Assembly: GCF_900188345.1 (NCBI RefSeq)
Contig: NZ_FZOD01000044.1
Location: 1 to 64,000, forward strand
Length of the DNA: 64,000 nucleotides
Direction of reading: 5' to 3'
DNA from: Streptosporangium subroseum
Lineage (GTDB): Bacteria > Actinomycetota > Actinomycetes > Streptosporangiales > Streptosporangiaceae
The position numbers were made by a program, and so were the translations under genes. Numbering within the stretch: position 1 is the first letter of the stretch; every line of letters starts with the position of its first letter. Under the pieces are notes generated by a model, which was not told where the DNA came from, did no database searches, and saw only the letters and a list, made by a program, of their open reading frames with translations. Of this stretch, positions 17,480-26,650 are shown in pieces.

Positions 17480-17688
17480 CCCGGTTCGCCCATATACGTA
17501 GCGTCATCAAATTGACGGCTTCACCAAGAACACCAACGCCAAACGTCACGCTCAGTTATGGTTCCCACATCGAATGGTGAGGCCGTGGCCAAGTGGCCGC
17601 GCAGACTCAGTCCGGCCTGCGGGGGACGCGGTCCGGACCGGTGCCGAGGGGACCGGCTTCCGCACATTCACGGCACGGGGGGTGCTTG

Positions 17689-17778
17689 GTGAACGACAAC
17701 TCAATGGCGTTCAGACGCCACACGGACTTCGGCGCAGCCGGCACGGCGTGGATCCCTTCCACGCCCGCCGGTGCGTGA
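17689..17778 (+). CDS. Possible 30-residue leader ORF
   Basis: A short GTG-initiated frame reads VNDNSMAFRRHTDFGAAGTA and ends by overlapping the GTG of the next gene by 8 bp. A run of seven G's lies 6 nt upstream as a possible ribosome site. It could couple translation to the membrane protein. It might equally be chance, because composition alone cannot separate these in this GC range. Confidence 0.3.
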   Translation: MNDNSMAFRRHTDFGAAGTAWIPSTPAGA

Positions 17779-19195
17779 GCACAGGGGCGTTTCGCGCGAG
17801 GAGCTCCAGCAGAGTGGGTTGATGGCGGTCGCCGTCCTGCTCGTGCTGGGGGTGGCCGCGGCGTGGAGCGTCCTGATTCCCGGGGTCAGCGCGTGGGAGA
17901 ACATCATCGTCGCGGTGATCGGCTCGCTCCGGCTCACCGGACCCGTGGCCGCCGCGTTCGCCGCCTGGGTGGCGGTGCGCAGGCGGCGCGGGACCGGCGG
18001 GCGGTCCCTGACCCCCTGGCAGGCGGTGCGCGCACCACTGGCGGTCCTGGTGGTGGCCGGCGGCGCCTTCACCGCCACGGTGCTGGTCCTGGCGATCAGG
18101 ACGATGATCACCGAGCAGGCTGGGCGGCTGTTGCCCAGCGGTCTGGTCATGGGCGTGGCCGGGCTGGCCCTGTACGTCGTCATCGGCTGGGTGACCGGCT
18201 GGCTGCTGCCGTGGACGATCACTCCGGCGCTCGCGGGGCTCGGCTGCTACGGCCTGTTCGCCGGGCTGGCCCAGGGGCCGCCCTGGGCCGACCGGCTCAC
18301 CCCGGCCACGCGGGAGCCGTACGACCTGTTCCGTGGATTGAGCGCGGCGGCGTTCACCGACCAGACGCTCTGGTTGCTGGGAATCAGCGCCGCCCTGCTG
18401 CTCGGCTGGGCCGCGGTGGTGACCCGCCAGGCGCTGGTCCTGGCCGCCGCCCTGCTCGCGGTGCTGGCGGCCGGGACCGGGGTGGCCCGGCTGTTCACCG
18501 AGCCGGGACCGGGCTCCGCCCAGCAGGTGGTCTACAGCTGCCAGGAATGGCCGATCATGGTCTGCGTGCACCCGGGAATGCACGCGGGGCTCCCCGAGCT
18601 CGGCTCCGCGTTCATCAAGATCGCATCCCGGCTGGCGGGGACGCCCGGCGAGTTCTCCCGGCTGGAGCAGCACCCCCGGCGTGACCAGGCGCCCCTGGCT
18701 CCGGGGACGGTCCCGATCCACGTGGACGACCTGGCCGCCGGATTCGCGGAAAGGGCGGCCGACGAGTTCGTCGAGGGTCTCGGCACGAAGTGCGGGGGCA
18801 CCTCGGCGAGCGGATACCGCGACATCGTGATCGCGTGGCTGCGCGGCAAGCCGCTCCCCGGCGGACCGCTCCCCGAGCACCAGTACGCCGCCGCGTGGTT
18901 CTCCGGTCTCACGGAGGACCAGCGGCGCGACTGGCTCCGGCTGTACTACGCCGACTTCACCGAGTGCCGGCTACAAAGCACTCACTTCGGGGGGCAGGCG
19001 GGGCAGACCACTCAGACAGTGCCGCCGGGCCAGGGGGCCGGGGGCGGCCGGGCGGTGCCGTTCCCGCGGATTCCACAGGCCGAACCGTCCTACCAGGCGC
19101 CCGGTGTCACTCCCCCGATCCCGACGCTCCCGCCGTCGACCCCGTGGAAGTCCCCCTCGGGAAAACCCGATACGGTCCCGTTCCCACGCAGCTGA
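17771..19195 (+). CDS. Polytopic membrane protein with soluble C-terminal region
   Basis: A 474-residue product. About six hydrophobic segments lie in residues 15-235 (for example LMAVAVLLVLGVAAAW, GLVMGVAGLALYVVIGWVTG, ALVLAAALLAVLAAGTG). Then follows a soluble region with paired cysteines (YSCQEWPIMVCVHPG near 255-268) and a Pro/Gly-rich tail. It resembles actinobacterial ABC-2 permease-like proteins of unknown function. A later start at Met18 is possible. There is no ATPase gene next to it. Confidence 0.8.
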   Translation: MREHRGVSREELQQSGLMAVAVLLVLGVAAAWSVLIPGVSAWENIIVAVIGSLRLTGPVAAAFAAWVAVRRRRGTGGRSLTPWQAVRAPLAVLVVAGGAFTATVLVLAIRTMITEQAGRLLPSGLVMGVAGLALYVVIGWVTGWLLPWTITPALAGLGCYGLFAGLAQGPPWADRLTPATREPYDLFRGLSAAAFTDQTLWLLGISAALLLGWAAVVTRQALVLAAALLAVLAAGTGVARLFTEPGPGSAQQVVYSCQEWPIMVCVHPGMHAGLPELGSAFIKIASRLAGTPGEFSRLEQHPRRDQAPLAPGTVPIHVDDLAAGFAERAADEFVEGLGTKCGGTSASGYRDIVIAWLRGKPLPGGPLPEHQYAAAWFSGLTEDQRRDWLRLYYADFTECRLQSTHFGGQAGQTTQTVPPGQGAGGGRAVPFPRIPQAEPSYQAPGVTPPIPTLPPSTPWKSPSGKPDTVPFPRS

Positions 19196-19250
19196 CAAGA
19201 TCAGCATAGGCTCCGCGTGAGAAAGCACCCTCCCAGGGAAGGGGACCGGC

Positions 19251-19925
19251 GTGAAAGCCCCCTTAGAAGCACCGCCCGAGGCGCCTCAGAAGCCTCGCAG
19301 GCGCCCCTGGCGCTTCCTCGCCGGGCTGCTCGTCGTCGTGATCATCCTTGCCGTGGGTGCCCGGCTGACCTGGTCGTGGCTCAACCCCTTCGGCGAGACC
19401 TCGATCGACCGCAGCCAGCCCGTGCTGCTGCAGTCCATTCACAACCTCAGCCGCTTCGAGGCGGCCACCGGCAACTTCCAGGTCGTCGTGGATCTGGAGA
19501 AGGACGCCTCCTTCCTGCCCGACGCCGTCAAGGGCAGCCGGACCCTCTTTGTCGGTGCGGGCGGCGTGGACGCCTACGTGGACTTCGGCGGCCTGCCCAA
19601 CGGCGCGCTGACCATGTCTCCCGACCGCAAGGAAGTCACGATCAAGCTGCCCCGCGCCCAGCTCGAGAAGCCCAACCTCGACAACAAGCGCTCCTACGTC
19701 TACGCCCAGCAGCGCGGTCTCTTCGACCGGGTGGAGGACTTCCTGTCCTCCTCTCCCGCCGACCAGCAGGAGCTCTACGTACTGGCCGAGAAGAAGATCG
19801 CCGAGGCCGCCCAGGCCAGCGACCTGCGCAACCGGGCCGACCAGAACACCAAGGCCATGCTCCAGGGCATGCTGGGCACCCTCGGCTTCGACAAGGTCAC
19901 CGTCAAGTTCGCCGACGAGCCCTAG
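19251..19925 (+). CDS. DUF4230 family membrane-anchored protein
   Basis: A 224-residue product starting at GTG. The N-terminus is basic and Pro-rich, followed by one membrane helix (about 22-44, LAGLLVVVIILAVGARLTW), then an extracellular DUF4230 domain with the typical VLLQSIHNLSRFEAATGNFQ and the C-terminal VTVKFADEP. Function is unknown. A conserved domain in a single-pass anchor suggests a cell-envelope role. Confidence 0.88.
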   Translation: MKAPLEAPPEAPQKPRRRPWRFLAGLLVVVIILAVGARLTWSWLNPFGETSIDRSQPVLLQSIHNLSRFEAATGNFQVVVDLEKDASFLPDAVKGSRTLFVGAGGVDAYVDFGGLPNGALTMSPDRKEVTIKLPRAQLEKPNLDNKRSYVYAQQRGLFDRVEDFLSSSPADQQELYVLAEKKIAEAAQASDLRNRADQNTKAMLQGMLGTLGFDKVTVKFADEP

Positions 19926-19955
19926 AACGCCCCTGGAATGGCAGGACGGACCGGC

Positions 19956-20012
19956 GTCGAGGCCCAGGTGACGACGGGCCCGGGGGCCCTGCCTTCGCCT
20001 GAGGGCCTCGAC
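19956..20012. terminator. Terminator between convergent DUF4230 and meaB genes
   Basis: GTCGAGGCCC (19956-19965) pairs exactly with GGGCCTCGAC (20003-20012), with a smaller GGGCCC-type hairpin in the long loop. It lies midway between two convergent stops. Confidence 0.6.
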
Positions 20013-20055
20013 CCGTGACCTCGAACGGAGACCGGACCGGGGCATGCGAGGCCGG

Positions 20056-20994
20056 TCAGCCGATGGCCTCCATGAGCTCGTCGGCGGCCGTGTAGGGGTC
20101 GAGATCGCCGTCCAGGACGCGGTCGGCCAGGACGTCCAGGCGCCTGTCGCCGTGCAGGTGGGCGAAACGGGAGCGGAGAGCGGCGAGGGCGATGGCCTCG
20201 ATCTCGTCGCGAGCCCTGACCTGGCGACGGCGGGCGAGCTCGCCCGACTCCTCGAGGTAGGCCAGATGCTCGTCGAGGGCGTTGACCACGTCTTCGGCGC
20301 CCTCGCCCCGATAGGCGACGGTCGGCACGATCGGCGGCCTCCACACCCGCTCGACCAGGGCGAGCATGTTGCGGAGCTCGCGAATCGTCGCCTGGGCCCC
20401 GTCGCGGTCGGCCTTGTTCACCACGAACACGTCGGCGATCTCCAGGATGCCCGCCTTGGCCGCCTGGATGCCGTCGCCCATTCCCGGGGCGAGCAGCACG
20501 ACGGTGGTGTCGGCCAGCGAGGCGATGTCCACCTCGGCCTGGCCGACCCCGACGGTCTCGATGAGGATGACCTCGCATCCGGCCGCCTCCAGGACGCGCA
20601 GCGCCTGGGGCGTGGCCCACGACAGCCCGCCCAGGTGGCCGCGGCTGGCCATCGACCGGATGAACACCTCGGGGTCGCATGCGTGGTCCTGCATGCGGAC
20701 CCTGTCGCCCAGCAGCGCCCCTCCGGTGAACGGCGAGGACGGGTCCACGGCGAGCACGCCGACTTTCTTGTCCCGCTTGCGGAACGCCTGGACCAGCATC
20801 CCGGTGGAGGTGGACTTGCCCACGCCGGGAGAACCGGTGAGCCCGATGATCCGGGCCCGGTGCGGCCGGTCCGTGCGGAGCTCGGCCATGATCTCCCTGA
20901 GCCGGGGCGAGCCGTTCTCCACCATGGAGATCAGCCGGGCCACGGCCCGTGGCTGACCGTCCCTGGCCCGGGCGATCAGGTCGGAGACCTCCAC
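20056..20994 (-). CDS. meaB: MeaB/ArgK-type GTPase, B12-mutase chaperone
   Basis: A 312-residue G3E-type GTPase. The start is GTG 20994, 2 nt after the thiolase stop, so translation is coupled; an open frame continues upstream but lies inside the thiolase gene. The P-loop is GSPGVGKST (54-62), with DPSSPFTGGALLGDRVRM and the TVGVGQAEVD switch region. MeaB loads and repairs adenosylcobalamin in methylmalonyl- or isobutyryl-CoA mutase. The mutase large subunit 4 kb to the left is a plausible client. Confidence 0.93.
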   Translation of the reverse strand: MEVSDLIARARDGQPRAVARLISMVENGSPRLREIMAELRTDRPHRARIIGLTGSPGVGKSTSTGMLVQAFRKRDKKVGVLAVDPSSPFTGGALLGDRVRMQDHACDPEVFIRSMASRGHLGGLSWATPQALRVLEAAGCEVILIETVGVGQAEVDIASLADTTVVLLAPGMGDGIQAAKAGILEIADVFVVNKADRDGAQATIRELRNMLALVERVWRPPIVPTVAYRGEGAEDVVNALDEHLAYLEESGELARRRQVRARDEIEAIALAALRSRFAHLHGDRRLDVLADRVLDGDLDPYTAADELMEAIG

Positions 20995-20996
20995 GA

Positions 20997-22184
20997 TCAG
21001 GCCGAGGGAACGCGGAGGATCAGGGCGTCGCCCTGGCCGCCGCCGCCGCAGAGCCCGGCGGCTCCGAGGCCGCCGCCCCGGCGCTTGAGCTCGTGGGCGA
21101 GCGCGAGGACGATGCGGGCACCGGAGGCGCCGATCGGGTGGCCGAGAGCGATGCCGCCGCCGTTGACGTTGATCCTGTCGAGGGAGACGCCGAGTTCCTT
21201 GGCCGACTGGAGGACAACCTGGGCGAAGGCCTCGTTGATCTCCAGCAGGTCGAGGTCCGCGGCGGTGAGCCCCTGCTTGCCGAGGGCGTGCTTGATCGCG
21301 TTGGCGGGCTGGGACTGGAGCGAGTTGTCCGGCCCTGCCACGTTGCCGTGGGCGCCGATCTCGGCCAGCCACTCCAGGCCCAGCTCCTCGGCCTTGGCCT
21401 TGGACATCACGACCACCGCGCAGGCGCCGTCGGAGATCTGCGAGGCGGAGCCGGCCGTGATCGTGCCGTCCTTGGTGAACGCCGGCCGCAGCCGCGACAG
21501 GACCTCGACGGTGGTGTCGGCGCGCACGCCCTCGTCCGCGGAGAAGACCACCGGCTCACCCTTGCGCTGCGGGATCGACACCGGGACGATCTCGGCGTCG
21601 AGCGTCCCGTTCTTGATCGCGGCGGCGGCTCGCTCGTGGGAGCGGGCGGCGAAGGCGTCCTGCTCCTCGCGGGTCAGGCCCAGGCGCGCGTTGTGCCGCT
21701 CGGTGGACTCGCCCATGGCCACCTGGTCGTAGGCGTCGGTCAGACCGTCGAGGGCCATCGAGTCCACGACGCCGGCGTCGCCGTACTTCACGCCTCTGCG
21801 CAGACCCGGCAGCAGGTGCGGGGCGTTCGACATGGACTCCATGCCGCCCGCGACCACGATGTCGAACTCACCGGCCCGGATGAGCTGGTCGGCCAGGGCG
21901 ATGGCGTCCAGCCCGGACAGGCAGACCTTGTTGATCGTCAGCGACGGCACGGACATCGGGATCCCGGCCTTGACCGCGGCCTGGCGGGAAGGGATCTGAC
22001 CGGCTCCGGCCTGGAGCACCTGACCCATGATCACGTACTGCACGGCCTCGGGGGCGACACCGGAACGCTCCAGCGCGGCTTTGATGGCGAGGCCACCCAG
22101 CTCGGCGCCCGAAAGACCGGATAATGAGCCGAGCAACCGGCCAATGGGCGTGCGAGCTCCGGCGACAATGACGGAACCAGACAT
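20997..22184 (-). CDS. Acetyl-CoA C-acetyltransferase (thiolase II type)
   Basis: A 395-residue thiolase begun at ATG 22184, which has GGGAGG 8 nt upstream. Active-site Cys88 lies in NKVCLSG. The C-terminal [16 protein letters not shown] and [11 protein letters not shown] supply the catalytic His and second Cys. It condenses two acetyl-CoA to acetoacetyl-CoA or does the reverse. It forms an operon with meaB and is divergent from the epimerase gene, consistent with a shared acyl-CoA degradation or precursor route. Confidence 0.93.
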   Translation of the reverse strand: MSGSVIVAGARTPIGRLLGSLSGLSGAELGGLAIKAALERSGVAPEAVQYVIMGQVLQAGAGQIPSRQAAVKAGIPMSVPSLTINKVCLSGLDAIALADQLIRAGEFDIVVAGGMESMSNAPHLLPGLRRGVKYGDAGVVDSMALDGLTDAYDQVAMGESTERHNARLGLTREEQDAFAARSHERAAAAIKNGTLDAEIVPVSIPQRKGEPVVFSADEGVRADTTVEVLSRLRPAFTKDGTITAGSASQISDGACAVVVMSKAKAEELGLEWLAEIGAHGNVAGPDNSLQSQPANAIKHALGKQGLTAADLDLLEINEAFAQVVLQSAKELGVSLDRINVNGGGIALGHPIGASGARIVLALAHELKRRGGGLGAAGLCGGGGQGDALILRVPSA

Positions 22185-22268
22185 AGAAGGGGCCTCCCTG
22201 ACGGGGCTTGCGGCGACTTTGCCACCATACCCATGAGTACCCAAGCGACCGCCATGGAGGTTGGACCT

Positions 22269-22691
22269 ATGTTCATGCGCATCGACCATGTGGGAATCGC
22301 CTGCCACAACCTGGAAGAGAAGATCGCGTTCTTCGAGCGGACCTTCGAGCTGACCGTGGTGGCACGGGAGATCAACGAGGAGCAGGGCGTCAAGGAGGCG
22401 ATGCTGCACATCGCCGACGGCAACGGAGGAGGGTCCTACATCCAGCTCCTCGAACCGCTCGGCCCCGACACGCCGGTCGGCAAGTTCCTCGCCAAGCGCG
22501 GAGAAGGGGTGCACCACGTCGCGTTCGGTGTCCCGGACGTCGCGCGCGCCCTGGAGGAAATAGGCGGCAAGGGCATCCGGCTGCTCGACGAAAAACCGCG
22601 ACATGGTTCGATGGGTTCCTCCATCGCCTTCCTCCACCCCAAGGACGTGGCGGGAATGCTCACGGAGCTCGTTCAGGCTCCAGATCATTAA
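22269..22691 (+). CDS. mce: Methylmalonyl-CoA epimerase
   Basis: A 140-residue VOC-fold enzyme. ATG 22269 is preferred over 22233 because GGAGG sits 8 nt before it. Metal-binding residues appear in [10 protein letters not shown] (His), GSYIQLLEP (Glu region), GVHHVAFGV (His) and GGMLTELVQ-like [10 protein letters not shown] (Glu). It interconverts the (2R) and (2S) methylmalonyl-CoA forms. It is divergent from the thiolase-meaB operon and lies next to the filP-like gene, an order known from Streptomyces. Confidence 0.93.
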   Translation: MFMRIDHVGIACHNLEEKIAFFERTFELTVVAREINEEQGVKEAMLHIADGNGGGSYIQLLEPLGPDTPVGKFLAKRGEGVHHVAFGVPDVARALEEIGGKGIRLLDEKPRHGSMGSSIAFLHPKDVAGMLTELVQAPDH

Positions 22692-22887
22692 AAACGCGCC
22701 GTGTCAAATGCAAGAAACGTTCATACGTAACAAGTCGTGCATAAAATTGGACGAGACCTCCAAGGCCGCGTCACCGGAGTACGCTGGCCTACCACCGGAC
22801 GTGGATCCCGCCACGGCTCCCGCCTCGGATGTCCGAATCCCCCGTCCGGCCCGTGTAGCCGTCTCGACAACCCAGGATCGAGCCTCC

Positions 22888-24168
22888 ATGCAGTCCGACA
22901 TCGATGCCCAGCTCAATAATTTCTTTGAAGACGCCCCCGCTCGGGAATTCGACGTGGTGCTCCGTGGCTACGACCGGCACCAGGTTCACGACCATCTGAA
23001 GCAGATTGACGGCGAGCTGCGCCAGACCCGGGAGCAGCTTCAGGGTCTGCAGCGAGACCTGTCCGACTCCCAGCGGCAGTTGCAGGAGCAGGAGCGTCCG
23101 ACCTACTCCGGCCTTGGCGCCCGGATCGAGCAGCTGCTCCGTCTCGCCGAGGAGCAGGCCACCGAGCTGGTCCAGGCCGCCCGGTCCGAGGCGAACGAGA
23201 TCAAGGCCGCGTCCAAGGTCGACGCCGCGGACCTGCGCGCCGCCGCGGAGAACGAGGCGGCCGAGAAGCGCGCCCTCGCCACCCGCGAAGCCGACGAGAT
23301 GCGCACCAGCGCGGAGCGCGAGGCCGAGGAGATCCGCTCGACCGCCCGCCGCGAGTCGGACGAACTGACCTCCACCACCGAGCGCGAGGTCGCCAAGCTG
23401 CGCGCCACCGCCGACCACGAGGTGGCCGAGAAGCGCGCCGACGCCGAGCGCGAGATCGCCAAGCTGCGCACCACCACCGAGCGCGAGGTCGCCCAGCTGC
23501 GCGCCTCGACCAAGCGCGAGCGTGACGAGGTCCTCACCACGGCCAAGCGCCAGGCCGACGAGATGCGCGCCCAGGCTCAGCGGGTCCTGGAGGAGTCCGA
23601 GGCCAAGCGTGCCCAGGACGAGGCCGAGTTCGACATCCAGCTCGCCGCCCGCCGCGAGGACGCCGAGCGTCAGGAAGCCGAGCGCCACGCCACCGCGCAG
23701 GCCGCCACCCAGAAGCTGGTCGCCGAGGCCGAGCAGCGTGCGGCCACCGCCGAGCAGCGCGCCACCAAGGCCACCCAGCAGGCCGAGCAGACCCGCCGCG
23801 AGGCCGACAGCCACGCCAAGCAGCTGGTCGCCAACGCGCGCAAGAACGCCGACCAGGTCGTCTCCGAGGCCAAGTCGAGCGCCGAGTCGATCGTCTCCGA
23901 GGCCAAGTCGGAGGCCGAGCGGAGCCGTTCGGTCGCCCAGCGCCAGGTCGACGAGCTGACCCGCCAGCGCGACAGCATCACCAGCCACCTCGCGCAGCTG
24001 CGCCAGCTGCTCGGTGGCGCCCCGCTCCCGGCCTCCGAGCCGGAGCCCGCGATCACCGCGGCCCCGCCGAAGCCGGCCATCCCTGCCGCCAACGGCAGCG
24101 AGAAGCCGGTCCCGGCTCCCGCCAAGGCGGAGACGAAGGACGACGACGCGGAGTGGTGGCAGGAGTAG
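22888..24168 (+). CDS. filP: FilP-like coiled-coil cytoskeletal protein
   Basis: A 426-residue protein. It begins with a DivIVA-like signature (VLRGYDRHQV, 24-33). The FilP hallmark YSGLGARIEQLLRLAEEQA (73-91) follows, then about 270 residues of Ala/Glu/Arg-rich coiled coil (READEMRTSAEREAEEIRST-type repeats), and a Pro/Ala tail ending DDDAEWWQE. In Streptomyces FilP forms filaments near hyphal tips with DivIVA and Scy. ATG 22888 has only a weak ribosome site (AGGA). No Scy-type gene separates it from mce, unlike Streptomyces as I recall it. Confidence 0.88.
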   Translation: MQSDIDAQLNNFFEDAPAREFDVVLRGYDRHQVHDHLKQIDGELRQTREQLQGLQRDLSDSQRQLQEQERPTYSGLGARIEQLLRLAEEQATELVQAARSEANEIKAASKVDAADLRAAAENEAAEKRALATREADEMRTSAEREAEEIRSTARRESDELTSTTEREVAKLRATADHEVAEKRADAEREIAKLRTTTEREVAQLRASTKRERDEVLTTAKRQADEMRAQAQRVLEESEAKRAQDEAEFDIQLAARREDAERQEAERHATAQAATQKLVAEAEQRAATAEQRATKATQQAEQTRREADSHAKQLVANARKNADQVVSEAKSSAESIVSEAKSEAERSRSVAQRQVDELTRQRDSITSHLAQLRQLLGGAPLPASEPEPAITAAPPKPAIPAANGSEKPVPAPAKAETKDDDAEWWQE

Positions 24169-24203
24169 GCACCGCTGATTCCGGGGCGTTGGCGACGGCT
24201 ACG

Positions 24204-24239
24204 AGAGAGCCTGGTGACCTGACGGTCGCTAGGCTCTCT
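24204..24239 (+). terminator. Terminator after filP-like gene
   Basis: AGAGAGCCT pairs with AGGCTCTCT around an 18-nt loop and is followed by a T-rich stretch (tcttgtcttcc), a rare near-classical intrinsic terminator in this window. It starts 36 bp after the stop. Confidence 0.8.
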
Positions 24240-24300
24240 TCTTGTCTTCCCACCGTCCTCACGGTTCTGCGTACCTCTCTCCACTCCGCTAGGAGCAGCT

Positions 24301-25599
24301 GTGCCCGAAGCGTCCCAGGTGTCCGACGATCCCCAGGTCTCCGTCCCGGGCCCGCCCTCCTCCCCCGAGGTCTCCGGCGGACCGGAGACCTCCGGCGGAC
24401 CGGCGAGCTCTGCCGTACACGACGAGCCGGTCACCTCCGGCGGGCATGCGGCGCACGGCAGGCCGCTCGCCTTCGGCGGTCATGGGAGGCACGACAGGCC
24501 GGGCGGACACGGGGCACGCGGCGAGCAGAGCACCACCGGCGCGCACGAGGCGCTGTACGGCGAGCCGGGTAAGCCACTGGCCAGCAACCCCTTCCTGATC
24601 GGCCTGACCGGCGGGTTGGGCCTGCTGACCGCGTGGGCGCTCTCCCAGGCGCTGGTCACCTCCCGCAGTGTGATCGTCCTGATCGTGGTGGCGATGTTCC
24701 TCGCCGTGGGGCTCAATCCGGCCGTCGAGGCGCTGCAGCGGCGGCGGATGGCCCGGCGCGGGGCGATCTCGATCGTCTTCGGCGCGGTGATCCTGTTCTT
24801 TGTGCTCTTCGGCCTGGCGATCGTCCCGCCGGTGACCCAGGAGGCGGCCGCGTTTGTCAGCGCTGTCCCCGGCTACACGAAGGAACTGCTCGCCAACCCC
24901 ACGCTCAAGGGGTTGGACAGCGACTACCAGATCCTGACGAGGGCCGGCGACTACATCACCAGTGGCGGTCTCGCCCAGACCGTGGCGGGGGGCCTGCTCG
25001 GCGCGGGCGCGGTGGTGTTCAACGCGTTCTTCTCCGGGGTCACGCTGCTGGTCCTGACCCTGTACTTCCTCGGCTCGCTGCCCTCGATCAAGGATTATCT
25101 CTTCAAGCTCGTGCCCAGCAGCCGCAGGGAACGGTCCCGAGCGCTCGGCGACGAGATCCTCGACGGCATCGGCGGCTACGTGGCCGGCAACCTGCTGATC
25201 TCAGTGATCGCGGGCGTGGTCACCTGGGTGTTCCTCTCCGTCCTGGGCGTCGAGTACGCGCTGGCCCTCGCCCTGATCGTGGCGGTCACCGACCTGATCC
25301 CGCTCGTCGGCGCGACGATCGGCGCGGCGCTGGTGACCCTGGTGGCGCTCCTCCAGTCGGGAACGCTCGGCATCGCCTGCGCGATCTTCTTCCTGGTCTA
25401 CCAGCAGGTCGAGAACTACCTGATCTATCCTCGCGTGATGAAGCGCTCGGTGGACGTGGCCCCGGCGGTCACCGTCATCGCCGCGCTGTTCGGCGGCGCG
25501 CTGATGGGCATCGTCGGGGCGCTGCTGGCCATCCCGGTGGCCGCGGCGATCGCGCTGCTCATCCGCGAGGTGGTGATCCCCCGGCAAGCTCGCCAATGA
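24301..25599 (+). CDS. AI-2E family transporter (PerM/UPF0118)
   Basis: A 432-residue membrane protein starting at GTG. Residues 1-90 are hydrophilic, Gly/Ser/Pro/His-rich and poorly conserved in pattern (repeats of SGGPETSGGPASS type). Then follow about eight membrane helices, including the family-typical segment with GLNPAVEALQRRRM and the pore region ADLIPLVGATIGA-like VTDLIPLVGATIGAAL. Substrates are uncertain; members include the AI-2 exporter TqsA. Its 3' end overlaps the convergent hydrolase gene by 41 bp. Confidence 0.9.
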   Translation: MPEASQVSDDPQVSVPGPPSSPEVSGGPETSGGPASSAVHDEPVTSGGHAAHGRPLAFGGHGRHDRPGGHGARGEQSTTGAHEALYGEPGKPLASNPFLIGLTGGLGLLTAWALSQALVTSRSVIVLIVVAMFLAVGLNPAVEALQRRRMARRGAISIVFGAVILFFVLFGLAIVPPVTQEAAAFVSAVPGYTKELLANPTLKGLDSDYQILTRAGDYITSGGLAQTVAGGLLGAGAVVFNAFFSGVTLLVLTLYFLGSLPSIKDYLFKLVPSSRRERSRALGDEILDGIGGYVAGNLLISVIAGVVTWVFLSVLGVEYALALALIVAVTDLIPLVGATIGAALVTLVALLQSGTLGIACAIFFLVYQQVENYLIYPRVMKRSVDVAPAVTVIAALFGGALMGIVGALLAIPVAAAIALLIREVVIPRQARQ

Positions 25600-26398
25600 A
25601 GCCGGCCACGACGCGGTTGAACGCCTCGGGCTGCTCGATCGCGCTCAGGTGACCCGCCTTCTCGATCACGGCCAGCCGCCCGTCGGGCACGGCTTCGACC
25701 ATCGCCTCGGCGTCGGCGCGCGGGGAGATCTCGTCCTCCTCCCCCACGATCACCAGGACGGGCACCTTGAGCGCCCGCAGGGTGTCGAAGGAGTCCCGGC
25801 GGCCCGCCATGGCCCGCTGCGCCCAGGCCACGGCGCCCGGCGGAGCCGCCTGGACCAGCCCGCGCACCCGGCCGAACACCATCGCCCTGCGCTGTACGGT
25901 GGTCTGCCCGAGCAGCCCGGGGAGCACCTCCTCCACCAGGACCGAGGAGCCGCTGTCGAGCACGGTGGCGGCGATCCGCTCGCGGTTCGACCGGGCCGCC
26001 TCCTGATCGGCGTCCGCCTTGGTGTCGGCGAGGATCACCCCCAGCACCCGGTCGGGGTGGCGGCGGCACAGGGCCATCGTCACGTAGCCGCCCATGGACA
26101 GGCCGCCGACGACCCCGCGCTCGATCCCCTCGCGGTCCAGCAGGCGCACGACGTCGTCGGCCATGACGTCGAGGGAGGGCTCGTCCTCGCCCAGCACCGA
26201 GCCGCCGAAGCCGCGCAGGTCGGGGGTGATGACCTTGCAGGTGGTCGCCAGGCCCTCACGCTGGGCCAGCCACATCGCCGATGACAGGGGGAAGGCGTGG
26301 AGGAGGACGACCGGAAGTCCCTCGCCCGCCGATCGCGTGTACAGGTGCACGCTGTCCACCGTATTCCCGTACTCCTCGTCTGACACCCCTTGATTCAC
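25559..26398 (-). CDS. Alpha/beta hydrolase
   Basis: A 279-residue hydrolase with the nucleophile elbow GLSMG (99-103, Ser101), oxyanion region LLHAFPLSS, acid-bearing VIVGEEDEISP and catalytic His250 in AGHLSAIEQPE. It looks like the 3-oxoadipate enol-lactonase/haloperoxidase-like branch, but no aromatic pathway genes are near, so the substrate is unknown. It overlaps the convergent AI-2E gene by 41 bp. Confidence 0.9.
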   Translation of the reverse strand: MNQGVSDEEYGNTVDSVHLYTRSAGEGLPVVLLHAFPLSSAMWLAQREGLATTCKVITPDLRGFGGSVLGEDEPSLDVMADDVVRLLDREGIERGVVGGLSMGGYVTMALCRRHPDRVLGVILADTKADADQEAARSNRERIAATVLDSGSSVLVEEVLPGLLGQTTVQRRAMVFGRVRGLVQAAPPGAVAWAQRAMAGRRDSFDTLRALKVPVLVIVGEEDEISPRADAEAMVEAVPDGRLAVIEKAGHLSAIEQPEAFNRVVAGFIGELAGGSPPRG

Positions 26399-26650
26399 CG
26401 GGCATTCAGGGCGGAGGGCCCGTCCTTCAGGGCGGGGAGGAGGCGATTCCTGTGTTTTCCCTGGGTGCGCGGGTCGGGCTCGGCGGGGTCGGGGTGTTCC
26501 GCGATAGCCAAGCGGAATGTGTTCGCTTGAGCGCGGCGGGGCGTGCCGTGCCGCGGGGGGAGGCTTCGGGGTCGCCCGGGCCGATGAACCGACGGACCCG
26601 GCCGGAGGGCCGGGTGCTGGAATCCCCGGTTCTCACGGCCGGGGAGGACG
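26399..26650 (+). mobile_element. Probable IS200/IS605-type remnant (tnpB 3' end / omega-RNA-like)
   Basis: A 250-bp gap holds two stem motifs of the form seen at IS200/IS605 tnpB ends: CCCGTCCTTCAGGGCGGGG with AGGAGG after it (about 26418-26443), and GGAATCCCCGGTTCTCACGG followed by CCGGGGAGGACGTCA (about 26619-26654). The plus strand between them is open and Arg/Gly/Pro-rich (ending MNRRTRPEGRVLESPVLTAG), like the extended C-terminus of actinobacterial TnpB proteins. No transposase body remains. The identification is from remembered sequence pattern only. Confidence 0.5.

Noticed and set aside
20995-21372. N-terminal extension of MeaB
   Set aside because: The open frame upstream lies inside the thiolase gene. 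The GTG at 20994 couples to the thiolase stop and gives the normal family length.
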